The translations under genes and the position numbers were made by a program. From Mytilus trossulus (Eukaryota; Mollusca; Bivalvia; Mytilida; Mytilidae): a stretch of 64,000 bases of DNA. Where the stretch lies: positions 35,844,171 through 35,908,170 of the forward strand of contig NC_086383.1 in the NCBI RefSeq assembly GCF_036588685.1, given 5' to 3'. Numbering within the stretch: the stretch's first letter is position 1; each line of letters starts with the position of its first letter. Shown here one piece after another: positions 23,514-33,973 of the stretch. The notes beneath the pieces were generated by a model, which saw only the letters and a list, made by a program, of their open reading frames with translations, did not search any database and was not told the DNA's origin.

Positions 23514-24479
23514 TTAAAAAGCTGTATGCCCAACGGAATCCTCGTATTGTTCAATTGTTGTTATTTTTGTAACATAACTAGTGATTTGTGCATTATGCTT
23601 CCTACCAAAACATAACTCTATCAATGACATTCTGAGATCCCTGTTTCCTATTCCGTATATCATCGGATTTACTGTAGAATTGAAATAAGCAAAAAACACG
23701 ACAGGATACCAGTATATTGGATATCCGGAAGATATGCATTGTTCAATAACAGCAATAGTAAAAGGTGTCCATGATACTAAGAAATAACCGACAGTTAATA
23801 TCAATACACCGACAATTCGTAACTCTCGTATGTTGTTAGTGTTTTTCTGTTTACAGATTCGAAAGTTCCTACATCGAATTTCTTTTGCATTACGACAGGC
23901 TATTTTCAATATAGTTCCATACAAGAAAGTCATTATTATACAGGTAACGCCAATAACTGTGAACACAAATGCAATGTAAGGACAGGAAAGTAGATCAAGC
24001 GTAGAGCATGATTGGTCGGAGGCGTTTACGGTGGAAAATACGTCCGAAGTTGTAAAGGGTACTACAGACACACACAGTGGAACAGTCCAAGCAAGGACAA
24101 TCAATCCGGCTACTTTATTACTTGTTATAATAATAACATAACGAAGCGGATACACAATTTTCACAAATCGTTCCAATGCAACTACCAGCAAATGAAGTAT
24201 GGACACAAGTGGTATATATATCATCATGACCTGATGTGCTAAGCATCCATAACCAACAATAGTAAAGTTTGTCTGTAGAGTATGGGCTACTTCTACAGGT
24301 GCTATTGTCGCTCCTAATAAGAAATCGCTAATTGATAGACTGGCAATGATAATATTACTTTTCGTGCGAAGACGTCGTTTACGAAATATAATCCAAACAA
24401 GCAGTCCGTTCGTTGAACAAGACGATAACCCAAGTACGACATATGCAACATGCATGTAGGGAATCGTACTGTAAACCAT
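23514..24479 (-). CDS. Rhodopsin-like (class A) G-protein-coupled receptor
   Basis: A single-exon, 321-residue receptor related to that at 13852-14811, aligning along its whole length. Landmarks: Asn24 (TM1), SISD with Asp52 (TM2), Asn71-Phe-Thr as a possible glycosylation site in ECL1, Cys79 before TM3, ERF at 103-105 replacing DRY, Trp131 (TM4), paired cysteines in ECL2, VSWTPF in TM6, NPMIY in TM7, and CFGRK at the start of the tail. TM5 again lacks the usual proline. The short N-terminus and shared ERF, YGCLAHQ and YFNSTVNP motifs show common descent with the plus-strand receptor. The start is the ATG at 24479; the frame ends at 23514. No disabling change seen. Ligand and G-protein coupling unknown. 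Confidence 0.9.
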   Translation of the reverse strand: MVYSTIPYMHVAYVVLGLSSCSTNGLLVWIIFRKRRLRTKSNIIIASLSISDFLLGATIAPVEVAHTLQTNFTIVGYGCLAHQVMMIYIPLVSILHLLVVALERFVKIVYPLRYVIIITSNKVAGLIVLAWTVPLCVSVVPFTTSDVFSTVNASDQSCSTLDLLSCPYIAFVFTVIGVTCIIMTFLYGTILKIACRNAKEIRCRNFRICKQKNTNNIRELRIVGVLILTVGYFLVSWTPFTIAVIEQCISSGYPIYWYPVVFFAYFNSTVNPMIYGIGNRDLRMSLIELCFGRKHNAQITSYVTKITTIEQYEDSVGHTAF

Positions 24480-25710
24480 GTTTGTTATCTATTCTATTTC
24501 CTTTGACTTTTGTTTCATTCGATTTTTAAGTCTGCAATATTTCTTTTTGTGTGATAACTGTACAGCTATTCCAGTAATTAAAACATTGAGATTTGAAGAT
24601 TAAAATATGAGTTTCGGAATACCTGTTTAATGTTTCACTCGTATCTATTTAATGTTTTCCAAATATGTTCGGAGTATTGAAGAAATCACGCTTCATTCTG
24701 ATAAGAATACGGATATAAAAGACGGTGTTAAGTTTAAGATTGACTGTTGTTTTTTGTAATGACGAACCATAGTTTAAGGCGTTCCAGACAAGGATTCCTC
24801 ATCTACGTTGCAAAATTACATTTTATATGGTCTTAAATTCCGATCCATGATGGTGAAGGAAAGTTCAACAGGATGCATTTCGTTAATTCAAATGTCACAT
24901 CCAATTAATCCCTTTTAAAAATATCCTGTCACTTTGAAGCATTTACGTAAGCAAAGTATTTCAATAGAGGTTCCTGAAGGCATTATATTCTTATTTCTTT
25001 TTAATGCGAAATGGTATGTTCACAAATTCAATAAAATGTCTTCATATTGTTTAACCGGAAATTAACAACATTGTATAGATTTTTAATTGAAAATGCCTGT
25101 GTTTTAAAATGTTATTCTTCTTCCTGCTTCATCTATTCTTGTAGAACGATTGTGATAGTATTTCACCACTTAACACATTACTTAGTTTTCAGTATAATTG
25201 TTTTTATAAAAGGTTTTAAAAATATGTTATATATCCATATTAATTAATAGGGATTTTAAGTCTACTATGATTGCCTAGGTGTTTTTATAATTATTTTAAT
25301 AAAATCTCGGGAATAAAATTGTTATCAATATATTTTTGTTCTCGTTATGATCCAGACAGAATAGCTATTGCAAAAATGACAAAAAGGCAAAGAATTGACA
25401 TCAAAATTTGAGCACAAAAACAAAAGCATTAAACAATATAAATCTAGCTGTGAAAGCGGCGATGAGTCTTGTTGCTTCAGTCGGGTAGGGATTTATACTT
25501 TGTTACGAACGACACAAACCGTATACCTCATGCAATTGAAAGAACATACATTTCAACCAGAAAACACAATCAAATAAAACATTTTCTAAAAGGAGGTTTG
25601 TTATACTATTTTTCTAATTCTATGGAAAATGTATCCCTTTCCAAACCCATTGTAAAAAAAAATTTAATCAACGTGTGGTTGCCGGTGATCTCAAAAGATC
25701 ATTGGATGGT
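24480..25710. other. Intergenic, no gene recognised
   Basis: Lies between the minus-strand GPCR start and the retrozyme array. No structure found; GPCR promoter elements are presumably here but none could be identified. Confidence 0.5.
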
Positions 25711-25767
25711 TTCCTCAATGCTCTTCAACTTTGTATTTATTTGGCTTTTTTAACTATTTTGATCTGA

Positions 25768-25811
25768 GCGTCACTGATGAGTCTAATGTAGACGAAACGC
25801 GCGTCTGGCGT
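25768..25811 (+). ncRNA. Hammerhead ribozyme (type I), array unit 1
   Basis: Stem I 5' arm GCGTCA (25768-25773). Core CTGATGA (25774-25780). Stem II GTCT/AGAC with loop AATGT. GAA then A-C, a four-base loop GCGC, G-T. Cleavage after C25805. Stem I 3' arm TGGCGT (25806-25811). All core bases are present. A second helix, ATTTT (25756-25760) with AAAAT (25814-25818), extends stem I across an internal loop. Stem III is only two base pairs, which is known from other animal type I hammerheads that are thought to work as dimers. Confidence 0.93.
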
Positions 25812-26122
25812 ATAAAATTATAATCCTGGTACTTTTGATAACTATTTACACCACTGGGTCGATGCCACTGCAGGTGGACGTTTCGTCCCCGAGGGTATCA
25901 CCAGCCCAGTAGTCAGCACTTCGGTGTTGACATGATTATCAATTGTATGGTCATTGTTATAAATTTTCTGTTTACAAAACTTTGAATTTTTCGAAAAACT
26001 TAGGATTTTCTTACCCCACGAGTAGATTACCTTAGTCGTATTTGGCACAACTTTTTGGAATTTTGGATCCTCAATGCTCTTCAACTTTGTATTTTTTTGG
26101 CTTTTTAACTATTTTGATCTGA

Positions 26123-26166
26123 GCGTCACTGATGAGTCTAATGTAGACGAAACGCGCGTCTGGCGT
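26123..26166 (+). ncRNA. Hammerhead ribozyme, array unit 2
   Basis: Same structure as the first; cleavage after C26160. Confidence 0.93.
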
Positions 26167-26477
26167 ATAAAATTATAATCCTGGTACTTTTGATAACTAT
26201 TTACACCACTGGGTCGATGCCACTGCTGGTGGACGTTTCGTCCTCGAAGGTATCACCAGCCTAGTAGTCAGCACTTCGGTGTTGACATGATGATCAATTA
26301 AATGGTCATTTTTATAAATTTTCTGTTTACAAAACTTTGAATTTTTCGAAAAACTAAGGATTTTCTTACCCCACGAGTAGATTACCTTAGCCGTATTTGG
26401 CACAACTTTTTGGAATTTTGGATCCTCAATGCTCTTCAACTTTGTATTTATTTGGCTTTTTAACTATTTTGATCTGA

Positions 26478-26521
26478 GCGTCACTGATGAGTCTAATGTA
26501 GACGAAACGCGCGTCTGGCGT
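26478..26521 (+). ncRNA. Hammerhead ribozyme, array unit 3
   Basis: Same structure; cleavage after C26515. Confidence 0.93.
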
Positions 26522-26832
26522 ATAAAATTATAATCCTGGTACTTTTGATAACTATTTACACCACTGGGTCGATGCCACTGTTGGTGGACGTTTCGTTCCT
26601 AAGGGTATCACCAGCCCAGTAGTCAGCACTTCGGTGTTGACATGAATATCAATTATATGGTAATTTTTATAAATTTTTTGTTTACAAAACTTTGAATTTT
26701 TCGAAAAACTAAGGATTTTCTTACCCCACGAGTAGATTACCTTAGCCGTATTTGGCACAACTTTTTGGAATTTTGGATCCTCAATGCTCTTCAACTTTGT
26801 ATTTATTTGGCTTTTTAACTATTTTGATCTGA

Positions 26833-26876
26833 GCGTCACTGATGAGTCTAATGTAGACGAAACGCGCGTCTGGCGT
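26833..26876 (+). ncRNA. Hammerhead ribozyme, array unit 4
   Basis: Same structure; cleavage after C26870. Confidence 0.93.
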
Positions 26877-27187
26877 ATAAAATTATAATCCTGGTACTTT
26901 TGATAACTATTTACACCACTGGGTCGATGCCATTGCTGGTGGACGTTTCGTCCCCGAGGGTATCACCAGCCCAGTAGTCAGCACTTCGGTGTTGACATGA
27001 TTATCAATTAAATGGTCATTTATATAAATTTTCTGTTTACAAAACTTTGAATTTTTCGAAAAACTAAGGATTTTCTTACCCCACGAGTAGATTACCTTAG
27101 CCGTATTTGGCACAACTTTTTGGAATTTTGGATCCTCAATGCTCTTCAACTTTGTATTTATTTGGCTTTTTAACTATTTTGATCTGA

Positions 27188-27231
27188 GCGTCACTGATGA
27201 GTCTAATGTAGACGAAACGCGCGTCTGGCGT
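27188..27231 (+). ncRNA. Hammerhead ribozyme, array unit 5
   Basis: Same structure; cleavage after C27225. Confidence 0.93.
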
Positions 27232-27542
27232 ATAAAATTATAATCCTGGTACTTTTGATAACTATTTACACCACTGGGTCGATGCCACTGTTGGTGGACG
27301 TTTCGTTCCCAAGGGTATCACCACCCCAGTAGTCAGCACTTCGGTGTTGACATGAATATCAATTGTATGGTCATTTTTATAAATTTTCTGTTTACAAAAC
27401 TTTGAATTTTTCGAAAAACTAAGGATTTTCTTACCCCACGAGTAGATTACCTTAGCCGTATTTGGCACAACTTTTTGGAATTTTGGATCCTCAATGCTCT
27501 TCAACTTTGTATTTATTTGGCTTTTTAACTATTTTGATCTGA

Positions 27543-27586
27543 GCGTCACTGATGAGTCTAATGTAGACGAAACGCGCGTCTGGTGT
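27543..27586 (+). ncRNA. Hammerhead ribozyme, array unit 6
   Basis: Core intact; stem I 3' arm is TGGTGT, so one G-C pair becomes G-U. The outer helix partner is altered too (ATGAAAT). Cleavage after C27580. Confidence 0.9.
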
Positions 27587-27891
27587 ATGAAATTATAATC
27601 CTGGTACTTTTGATAACTATTTACACCACTGGGTCGATGCCACTGCTGGTGGACGTTTTGTTCCCAAGGGTATCACCAGCCCAGTAGTCAGCACTTCGGT
27701 GTTGACATGAATATCAATTATATGGTAATTTTTATAAATTTTTTGTTTACTTGAATTTTTCGAAAAACTAAGGATTTTCTTACCCCACGAGTAGATTACC
27801 TTAGCCGTATTTGGCACAACTTTTTGGAATTTTGGATCCCCAATGCTCTTCAACTTTGTATTTATTTGGATTTTTAACTATTTTGATCTGA

Positions 27892-27935
27892 GCGTCACTG
27901 ATGAGTCTAATGTAGACGAAACGCGCGTCTGGCGT
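27892..27935 (+). ncRNA. Hammerhead ribozyme, array unit 7
   Basis: Same structure as the first; cleavage after C27929, 349 nt after the previous site. Confidence 0.93.
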
Positions 27936-28134
27936 ATAAAATTATAATCCTGGTACTTTTGATAACTATTTAAGGGTCATAACCTTTTTAGCTAACTTGA
28001 TGAATCAAAATATGGTTACAGGTGTTAATGAAATTGACAACTTCGTGGAATGTGAAAGGCACTTGAAGGGGATTTTCGTATAACAAAAAAAGAAAATTTA
28101 ATCATTAGAGAAACATATTCTTACAGATTTACTC

Positions 28135-28254
28135 GTGGATTATCGGATTTATCCAATCTCGATAGTTAAATTATAAATTTTAAAGTCCTCGCTGAGGCTC
28201 GGACTTTAAAATTTATAATTTAACTATCTCGATTGTATAAATCCAATAATCCAC
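28135..28254. repeat. Long foldback, 54-bp arms
   Basis: Arms 28135-28188 and 28201-28254 are near-perfect inverse copies, ending AAAGTCC / GGACTTT around a 12-nt loop. A small foldback MITE just after the retrozyme array. The same would be expected of a small-RNA hairpin, but the arm length and surrounding elements favour a transposon. Confidence 0.85.
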
Positions 28255-28275
28255 TGGTATCAATGTAAGAATCTA

Positions 28276-29470
28276 TATAATCATGTAAGCAAACCACACC
28301 AAAATCTTTAAAAAAAAACATATGAAGACAACGACCGGTCTCACAATAGACATATCCTCAACCCTTAGGTTATATATTTCTTTATTGTTTTTACGTGTTC
28401 TATTAAAATTTTCCCGTTACATCCTCATTTAAAACTTATTTTCAAGCACGCGGTTTCAATAATGAACGGAAATTTGTAAACAGAGAGATAATGAAATTTG
28501 TATACCTTTGAATGCAGGTATTCCTTTCAAACATCACGTACACAGCTTCTTGTACTCATCAGCTATCATACCATATAAACGGTAATTGAATATTTTTCTA
28601 TGTTTTACAGCCTCGATAATTACAAACAATAGCTATTTATAACACGTCAAGCAGTCGTTTACCTATAGCAGATTGACCAAATTTAAACATTAGCTACGCT
28701 TGGTGTTTATATTATTTATCTTATTGAGACTGTCTTTTTTATACTATGATTTATAAAATTTAAAACCAAAATTAGCTTTTGACTAAGAACGGTCTACTTG
28801 AAAACAAATAAAGGATAGATTTTCAATTACATACTTGTTCATTTCAATATGAAATATTACTCGATTTATTTCACTTGCTTGGCGGAGTTTAACAGGTTCT
28901 CTCATAATAAACCAGTCCATCTATAGATAGGTGTTTTAGAATAAAATCATTAATGAAGTGTCCAGTCATTCTTTTGTAAATTCATTTGATGATACTGATA
29001 GGTGATTAGAAATCAGTAATGATTATAACGGCAACCATCTTTATCACACACATCTTAAAATAGACTTTCATTATGCAAATTAAAAGTTTCGCCCGATCAG
29101 TTGAAATAAAATTGGTAATAGCAAATACACTTATCCATGGACTTAACCATCGTAATAGTCTAGAACATCCGTTTCTATATACAAATTCAGGCATATGTCC
29201 ATTTACTCCCCCCCCCTAAAAAATTGTCAATTAGTATTTCGCAGGCAAATGTGTGCATTATTTTTCCTCCACCTAAAACATTCAAAACGTTACGTGCTTA
29301 TATGTCATATGCGACCTCAAACATTGCTACGGTAGCCATAAAACAATTGAAAACATTTAATTTAGCAAAAAAAAAAGAAAGAAAAACCGAGAATGAGGAC
29401 ACAAATTCATATTATAAGTAATTACATGTAGGACACCAATACATTAGTAATTAGAGTACTCGGAGTTACT
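28276..29470. other. Intergenic, no gene recognised
   Basis: AT-rich. No exon or repeat structure identified. Confidence 0.45.
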
Positions 29471-30130
29471 ATATATATATATCTTTATTCTGATAAACCT
29501 TCATCAATACAAAGGTTTACATAAGTTACATGTAATAAATAGCACAGTTATAAAATAAAGAAAACATAATGTGTACACTATTTACAAATTTTTGTTGAAT
29601 TTAGCCAGAAGAACATACACGTGAATCAATATGCCTTGTAAATGTACAATATCAGGTCAATGAAAGAAAAATACAACTTTTTTTGTATGAGGCTGAGAAA
29701 CTGGGGAAAAGCGAGGTTCTACCGAGCCCTTCCCCAGTTTTGCGCCGAGTACAAAAACGTTTATATTTTTATAATATTGACCTAAATTTGTTTTGAACCC
29801 CTGATTGTAGAGAAGTGTTCCATGCTGAAATTGACATTACACAAAATATAGCTATGTTACTATATTTAGGAAATAAACACAACTACTAGCAGTATAAATG
29901 TACTTAGCATTTTTAAATATGATTGCTTTGTCATATTCATTACATCCTTAAGTTTAATTATGTTTGGATAATCAATATACCTTTTATCAATATACTTTTG
30001 TCTTACATTACATAGTGTAATTTATCTCCAAGATCTTTTAAGTTACATAGTTCGCATATTCTTTTACTTGTGACTGAGTCACAAAACATTAAATGCAATG
30101 CATATTATAGTAATAGAGCCACGTTCTATA
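29471..30130 (-). pseudogene. LINE 3'-end relic, RT C-terminus and 3' UTR
   Basis: Minus-strand translation at about 30065-30010 gives RICELCNLKDLGDKLHYVM, the RxCxxC...DxxHYxxxC block found at the RT C-terminus of many invertebrate non-LTR elements. After a frame change, a segment with RQKYIDKRYIDYPN follows to about 29870. The 3' UTR contains the pair AACCTTCATCAATAC / GGTTTACAT near 29500 and the element ends in a TA-rich repeat near 29471. A foldback element interrupts it at 29652-29793. Confidence 0.65.
29652..29793. repeat. Foldback MITE within LINE relic
   Basis: The ends AGGTCAAT... and ...ATTGACCT are inverse, and the centre pairs AAACTGGGGAAAAG with CCCTTCCCCAGTTTTG around CGAGGTTCTACCGAG. 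No ORF. Confidence 0.7.
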
Positions 30131-33009
30131 AAGTATAAAAAAAACACTTGCATCAACAATTTGTTGGGTTTTGTCAAGGCAAAATTTAGGCTTTATACAA
30201 TGTATACATATCTTCAAATGGCAGACCAATACATCTATGTCTCACGTTTCTATTTTTCTTGTCATGGATTTAAATGAAATATTTACTTCTGGACATCAAG
30301 CGGGCAATATGTAATCCCCAGTCAACAATTGTATCAATGAAATCATTTAGACGATGATTTATATGTAGAAAAATCCGGAAATTCCTAATGTTTAACCTTT
30401 GTTTCTTATTATAACAATGTGCGTGCTGTATTCATTATGGTTTAATAGCCATTAAATAATTTCCTTTATCTTACTCAAACCGTATTTGAAAAGTTCTTTT
30501 AGAGACACAGAAATCAATTGATGATCTTAATAAATATATATATCAATTACACTCTAAGCTTTGAAAAGGAATTGTTTTGATACCAACATCAGACAAAATC
30601 AGAAAATTATTTGCGAAACTAACCCTTTGAGTGATTACCCTATGCGTGTGATGGCTTATTATGTTCATGTATATTAGTTCAATGCCATGTCAATTACTTT
30701 GTAGAAATTTTAAAGGAGAAATATAATTCTCAAACAATAATAAGTGTAAAAATCCAAAACAAAATCAGAATGTTGTTGATTAAAAACTTTGAGTTAATTT
30801 TAACAGCTTATGTTGATTCATTAGCGAGACTAATTTAGATATACATAATGTTAGCAAAATTATCCATGATTAAAATGCATATGACTGATGATTTAAGTTT
30901 CTAGATTCAGTCTAAAGTAATTTCATTCGTCTGAAAGTATTCATCAATAACAATGCAAACATCTACGGGGGATTTACATAGAAAGCAATATTAACATGAC
31001 TAATTTACTAATGAGTCCAAAATCTATCATTTTTTTCCACAAAAGTGACACTTGCTGCTTGACATGCTCATATTGATAGAATATATCATGCTGTAAATCA
31101 TGAGTTAACCTGCAAATGTAGGTTTCGTGGTCGATTGGTGATATTCCAACTACTTCTTTTCCACATTTTAATTGAAAATCGCGTAAAAAAAATCCCCAAA
31201 CTGGTCAGGGTCCTTTTCCCCATAATGCCTAAAATAAACCTGCTCTTTTTACACTGTGCGATTCAAAACAAATTATTTCTGCCTGAGGTAGAACGGCGAA
31301 CGTAACTCATGAAACAATAAAAAGCTTAATTTCTATGGACGATCTACAGTATGTATGAGGGTCTAGATAGCGAACAGAGAAAAGAATTATGGACTTGACC
31401 TTAGAATTTAAAAAATAAAGAAATGAGGAACAACCCTTCCGGAATATCATGTATAAGAACTAACTAAAGTATAATCATTTCTATTCTTCTTTTGGACACC
31501 ACATATAAGGGTCAGAATGAAAAAAAAAGAATTCCAAAGTTTAAAAAAATGGACGACCTAAAAACTTGTATTCTACAAAACTATGAAATAACGAAGAGTT
31601 GTAGCAAAGTATTTGGATGTCCTATAGAAGTCAGAAGATGTGGTAAGAATGCTAATGAAACAACTCTCTACTAGAGACCACAGATATATAAAATGTATAT
31701 GGTTCGGTTCACTACTGACCTCCTACGGATCCATGGAGGGTAAGTTAAATACAAAGAGGGTGAGGCCCCCTTGCTGGCATTTTTCTGTTTCGTTTTGTTG
31801 AAAAATAAACAATGAGACACAACAACTTTAATAGATGACGTCACCATAAATGCGTCATGAACTACCTATAAGAGTTACTACCACCTACGGTATCATAGGG
31901 GATCACCATGTGACGGCGTTTAACCAATCACAACGTGATAATTTACCCACAGTGCGATTACATCAATTATCGTACACTTAGACTATATAACATATGATGT
32001 TTCCCGTATGAGAATAGCATTAAAATTTACGTAAATTCCATATTTTTTTGAATTGGTGCTTAGCGGGTTGATATGAAAAGTTTATCACATGCTTCGACTT
32101 TTATCGCATGCCTTTCCGTAACGATATCGCATGATATTTTGGTGATACTCGTCAAATTCCAGAAAATACACCCCAATGGTACGTTTTAAGTAAAAAACGT
32201 TACAAGGTAGGGTACATAACAATTATTTGGATACTGGAAAGTATATGTTGTAAAATGAAGAAAACAAACACAAAAAACAAAAAATGATAAAATAAATACA
32301 TTTTTAAAAATTTCAAATAAATTTAGAAAGTTACTTTAAAAATTTTGACTTTTCCAAACAGTGTTCATCATGTTCAATTATGTATATTGTTGAATTATTA
32401 TTTTACGTCAATATTAAAATATATATTACTGCTGTTTTTCTTCTCTGTTGATGCATATGATAGAAAGATTTCGTATCGAATGTACTTCATTTGGGGTGCG
32501 ACAAGGTGGACTTTTTACTCTTTTGAACTTCTATTTGAGAACCACGTAAAGGGATCAATTATACATTAATCTGTTATTTTTCTCCATTGTTGAAGCATCT
32601 GATAGATCATAACATGTAATTTTTCATATCGCATGTATTATCAGCCCATGGTCAATATCAGCCTTAGAGCTGCATTATAATACATGCGATATGAAAAATG
32701 TCATGTAATAAACTGATAGAATAGGTCACAAACCGTAAGACCGTTTGTAGGTCATTTTCAAAATCCATTTGTAATGGATATTTTAAATAGAAATAGTGAA
32801 CATATTTTTAACAATTCAATTCAATTTTAATTATGGTCTTGTGAAATCTTAATAATTCATATGTACAAATCTACAATATGCAGTCTTGATAAAACTGGGA
32901 AGGTTTATTTTACTAATTTGAATTGATGTATTTCGTATTTAAAGTATCACTAGCTAATAATCTAACAGTATGTCCTCTAATAATTTGATACAAGGTGAAT
33001 GGAAAATGG
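30131..33009. other. Intergenic, no gene recognised
   Basis: No coding exon found. About 31640-31690 has a small diverged family A piece (AGATGTGGTAAGAATGCTAA). A hairpin lies at 32605-32712. Confidence 0.45.
32605..32712. repeat. Inverted repeat (about 30-bp arms)
   Basis: ACATGTAATTTTTCATATCG-CATGTATTAT near 32613 is inverted as ATAATACATG-CGATATGAAAAATG near 32677, with a spacer of about 35 nt. Possibly a MITE remnant. Confidence 0.65.
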
Positions 33010-33182
33010 ATATGAAAATCTTTCAATATAAGCAGTTTTATTTTTTATTTTTTTACAACGCAATTGTCAATTAGTGGCCTTCAATATATCGGAAGCCTCC
33101 TTTTTAAAACATGTTTAACACATCCGTGATTTTACACGACTTAAAGATTTTAATATAAACTGTCAACGCTCTAGCTGCTAGA

Positions 33183-33234
33183 ATGGATTCAGCAAAGATT
33201 TCTACTCTGTTTCTTATGATATCGTTTTTCAGAG
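33183..33234 (+). CDS. C-type lectin exon 1, copy a (signal peptide)
   Basis: The ATG at 33183 opens 17 codons plus one base: MDSAKISTLFLMISFFR then G, with a hydrophobic core typical of a signal peptide. The exon ends at a GTTTGT donor in phase 1. It joins in frame with the exon at 38558, which starts in phase 1, to give Gly at the junction. Two more copies of this exon exist downstream, so these look like alternative first exons, each with its own upstream region. The ATG follows TAGA, and the conserved 5' block ending CTAGCTGCT probably lies in the 5' UTR. Splicing is predicted from sequence only. Confidence 0.75.
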
Positions 33235-33888
33235 GTTTGTAACATGTATTATTCCATTTATAAATTCAGAAATATTTTTGGGCATTTTATTACTACGAAA
33301 ATGGCGACAGAGTAGCTTTGAAAAACCTCACCTTTCCTAAATAGCTATAATTAGTCTCGTGTTTGTGTCGGTTGTTCAATATTCGCAATTATAAATTCAC
33401 GCAAAAATTCCGAATTTACGGAACATGTATTTGTTTGATTCATCAAACTTTAATTGGTTTAAAGTTAAAAATATATCATAAACATTAGACGTTCATTCTT
33501 GTATGCCATTTGATGTCATCAACAATATTAATTTAACGTGAATTCAATATTGATCGTTGGTAACAATTTTCTTTGATGTTTTGGATAAAGTTAATTATTT
33601 TACAAAATTGATTTATCCAAAAACCTATAACTTAACATAGATAACAAAGTGTTTTTTATGAAACCAAAAATTTATGTATTTTTTTTACAAACGTTTAAAA
33701 AAATCTAAATTTTGAATTTTTGTATATCAATATGAATATAAGACGTATATTTTTTTTTTACAGCGCAATTGGAAATTAGTGGCCTTCAATGTATCGGAAG
33801 CGTCCTTTTTTAAAACATGTTGAACACATCCGTCGTTTTACACGACTTAAATATTTTTCTCTAAACTGTCAACGCTCTAGCTGCTAGA

Positions 33889-33940
33889 ATGGAGTCAGCA
33901 AAGACTGTTTCTCTGTTTCTTATGATATCGTTTTTCAGAG
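33889..33940 (+). CDS. C-type lectin exon 1, copy b (signal peptide)
   Basis: Second copy, MESAKTVSLFLMISFFR plus one base, with the same GTTTGT donor and phase 1. It differs from copies a and c at three residues but keeps start, hydrophobic core and donor. A retroelement fragment begins 33 bp downstream. Confidence 0.7.
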
Positions 33941-33973
33941 GTTTGTTACATGTATTATTACATTTGTAAATTC

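Larger units (their letters stand above)
25711..27972 (+). mobile_element. Retrozyme tandem array (hammerhead-ribozyme repeats, 355-bp unit)
   Basis: Head-to-tail repeat with ribozyme cleavage sites after 25805, 26160, 26515, 26870, 27225, 27580 and 27929. That gives five units of 355 bp and one of 349 bp (6-nt deletion near 27750). A partial unit flanks each end: the left starts about 95 nt before the first cleavage site, and the right stops about 43 nt after the last. Each unit has a type I hammerhead, a GC-richer folded segment (CTGGTG...CACCAG around GGACG-TTT-CGTCC; then CAGCAC-TTCG-GTGTTG), and an AT-rich remainder. Self-cleaving tandem units with partial ends match retrozymes: non-autonomous retroelements known in plants and animals whose RNA is cut to monomers and circularised. 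They depend on reverse transcriptase supplied elsewhere. Mobility here is inferred. Confidence 0.9.

Noticed and set aside
25842..27853. Six paralogous 80-codon genes on the minus strand
   Set aside because: They are the antisense of a tandem ribozyme repeat; identity follows from amplification. Kept only as a low-interest finding.
28135..28254. microRNA precursor
   Set aside because: Arms are too long and too perfect, and similar foldbacks occur at 17746 and 29652, favouring MITEs.
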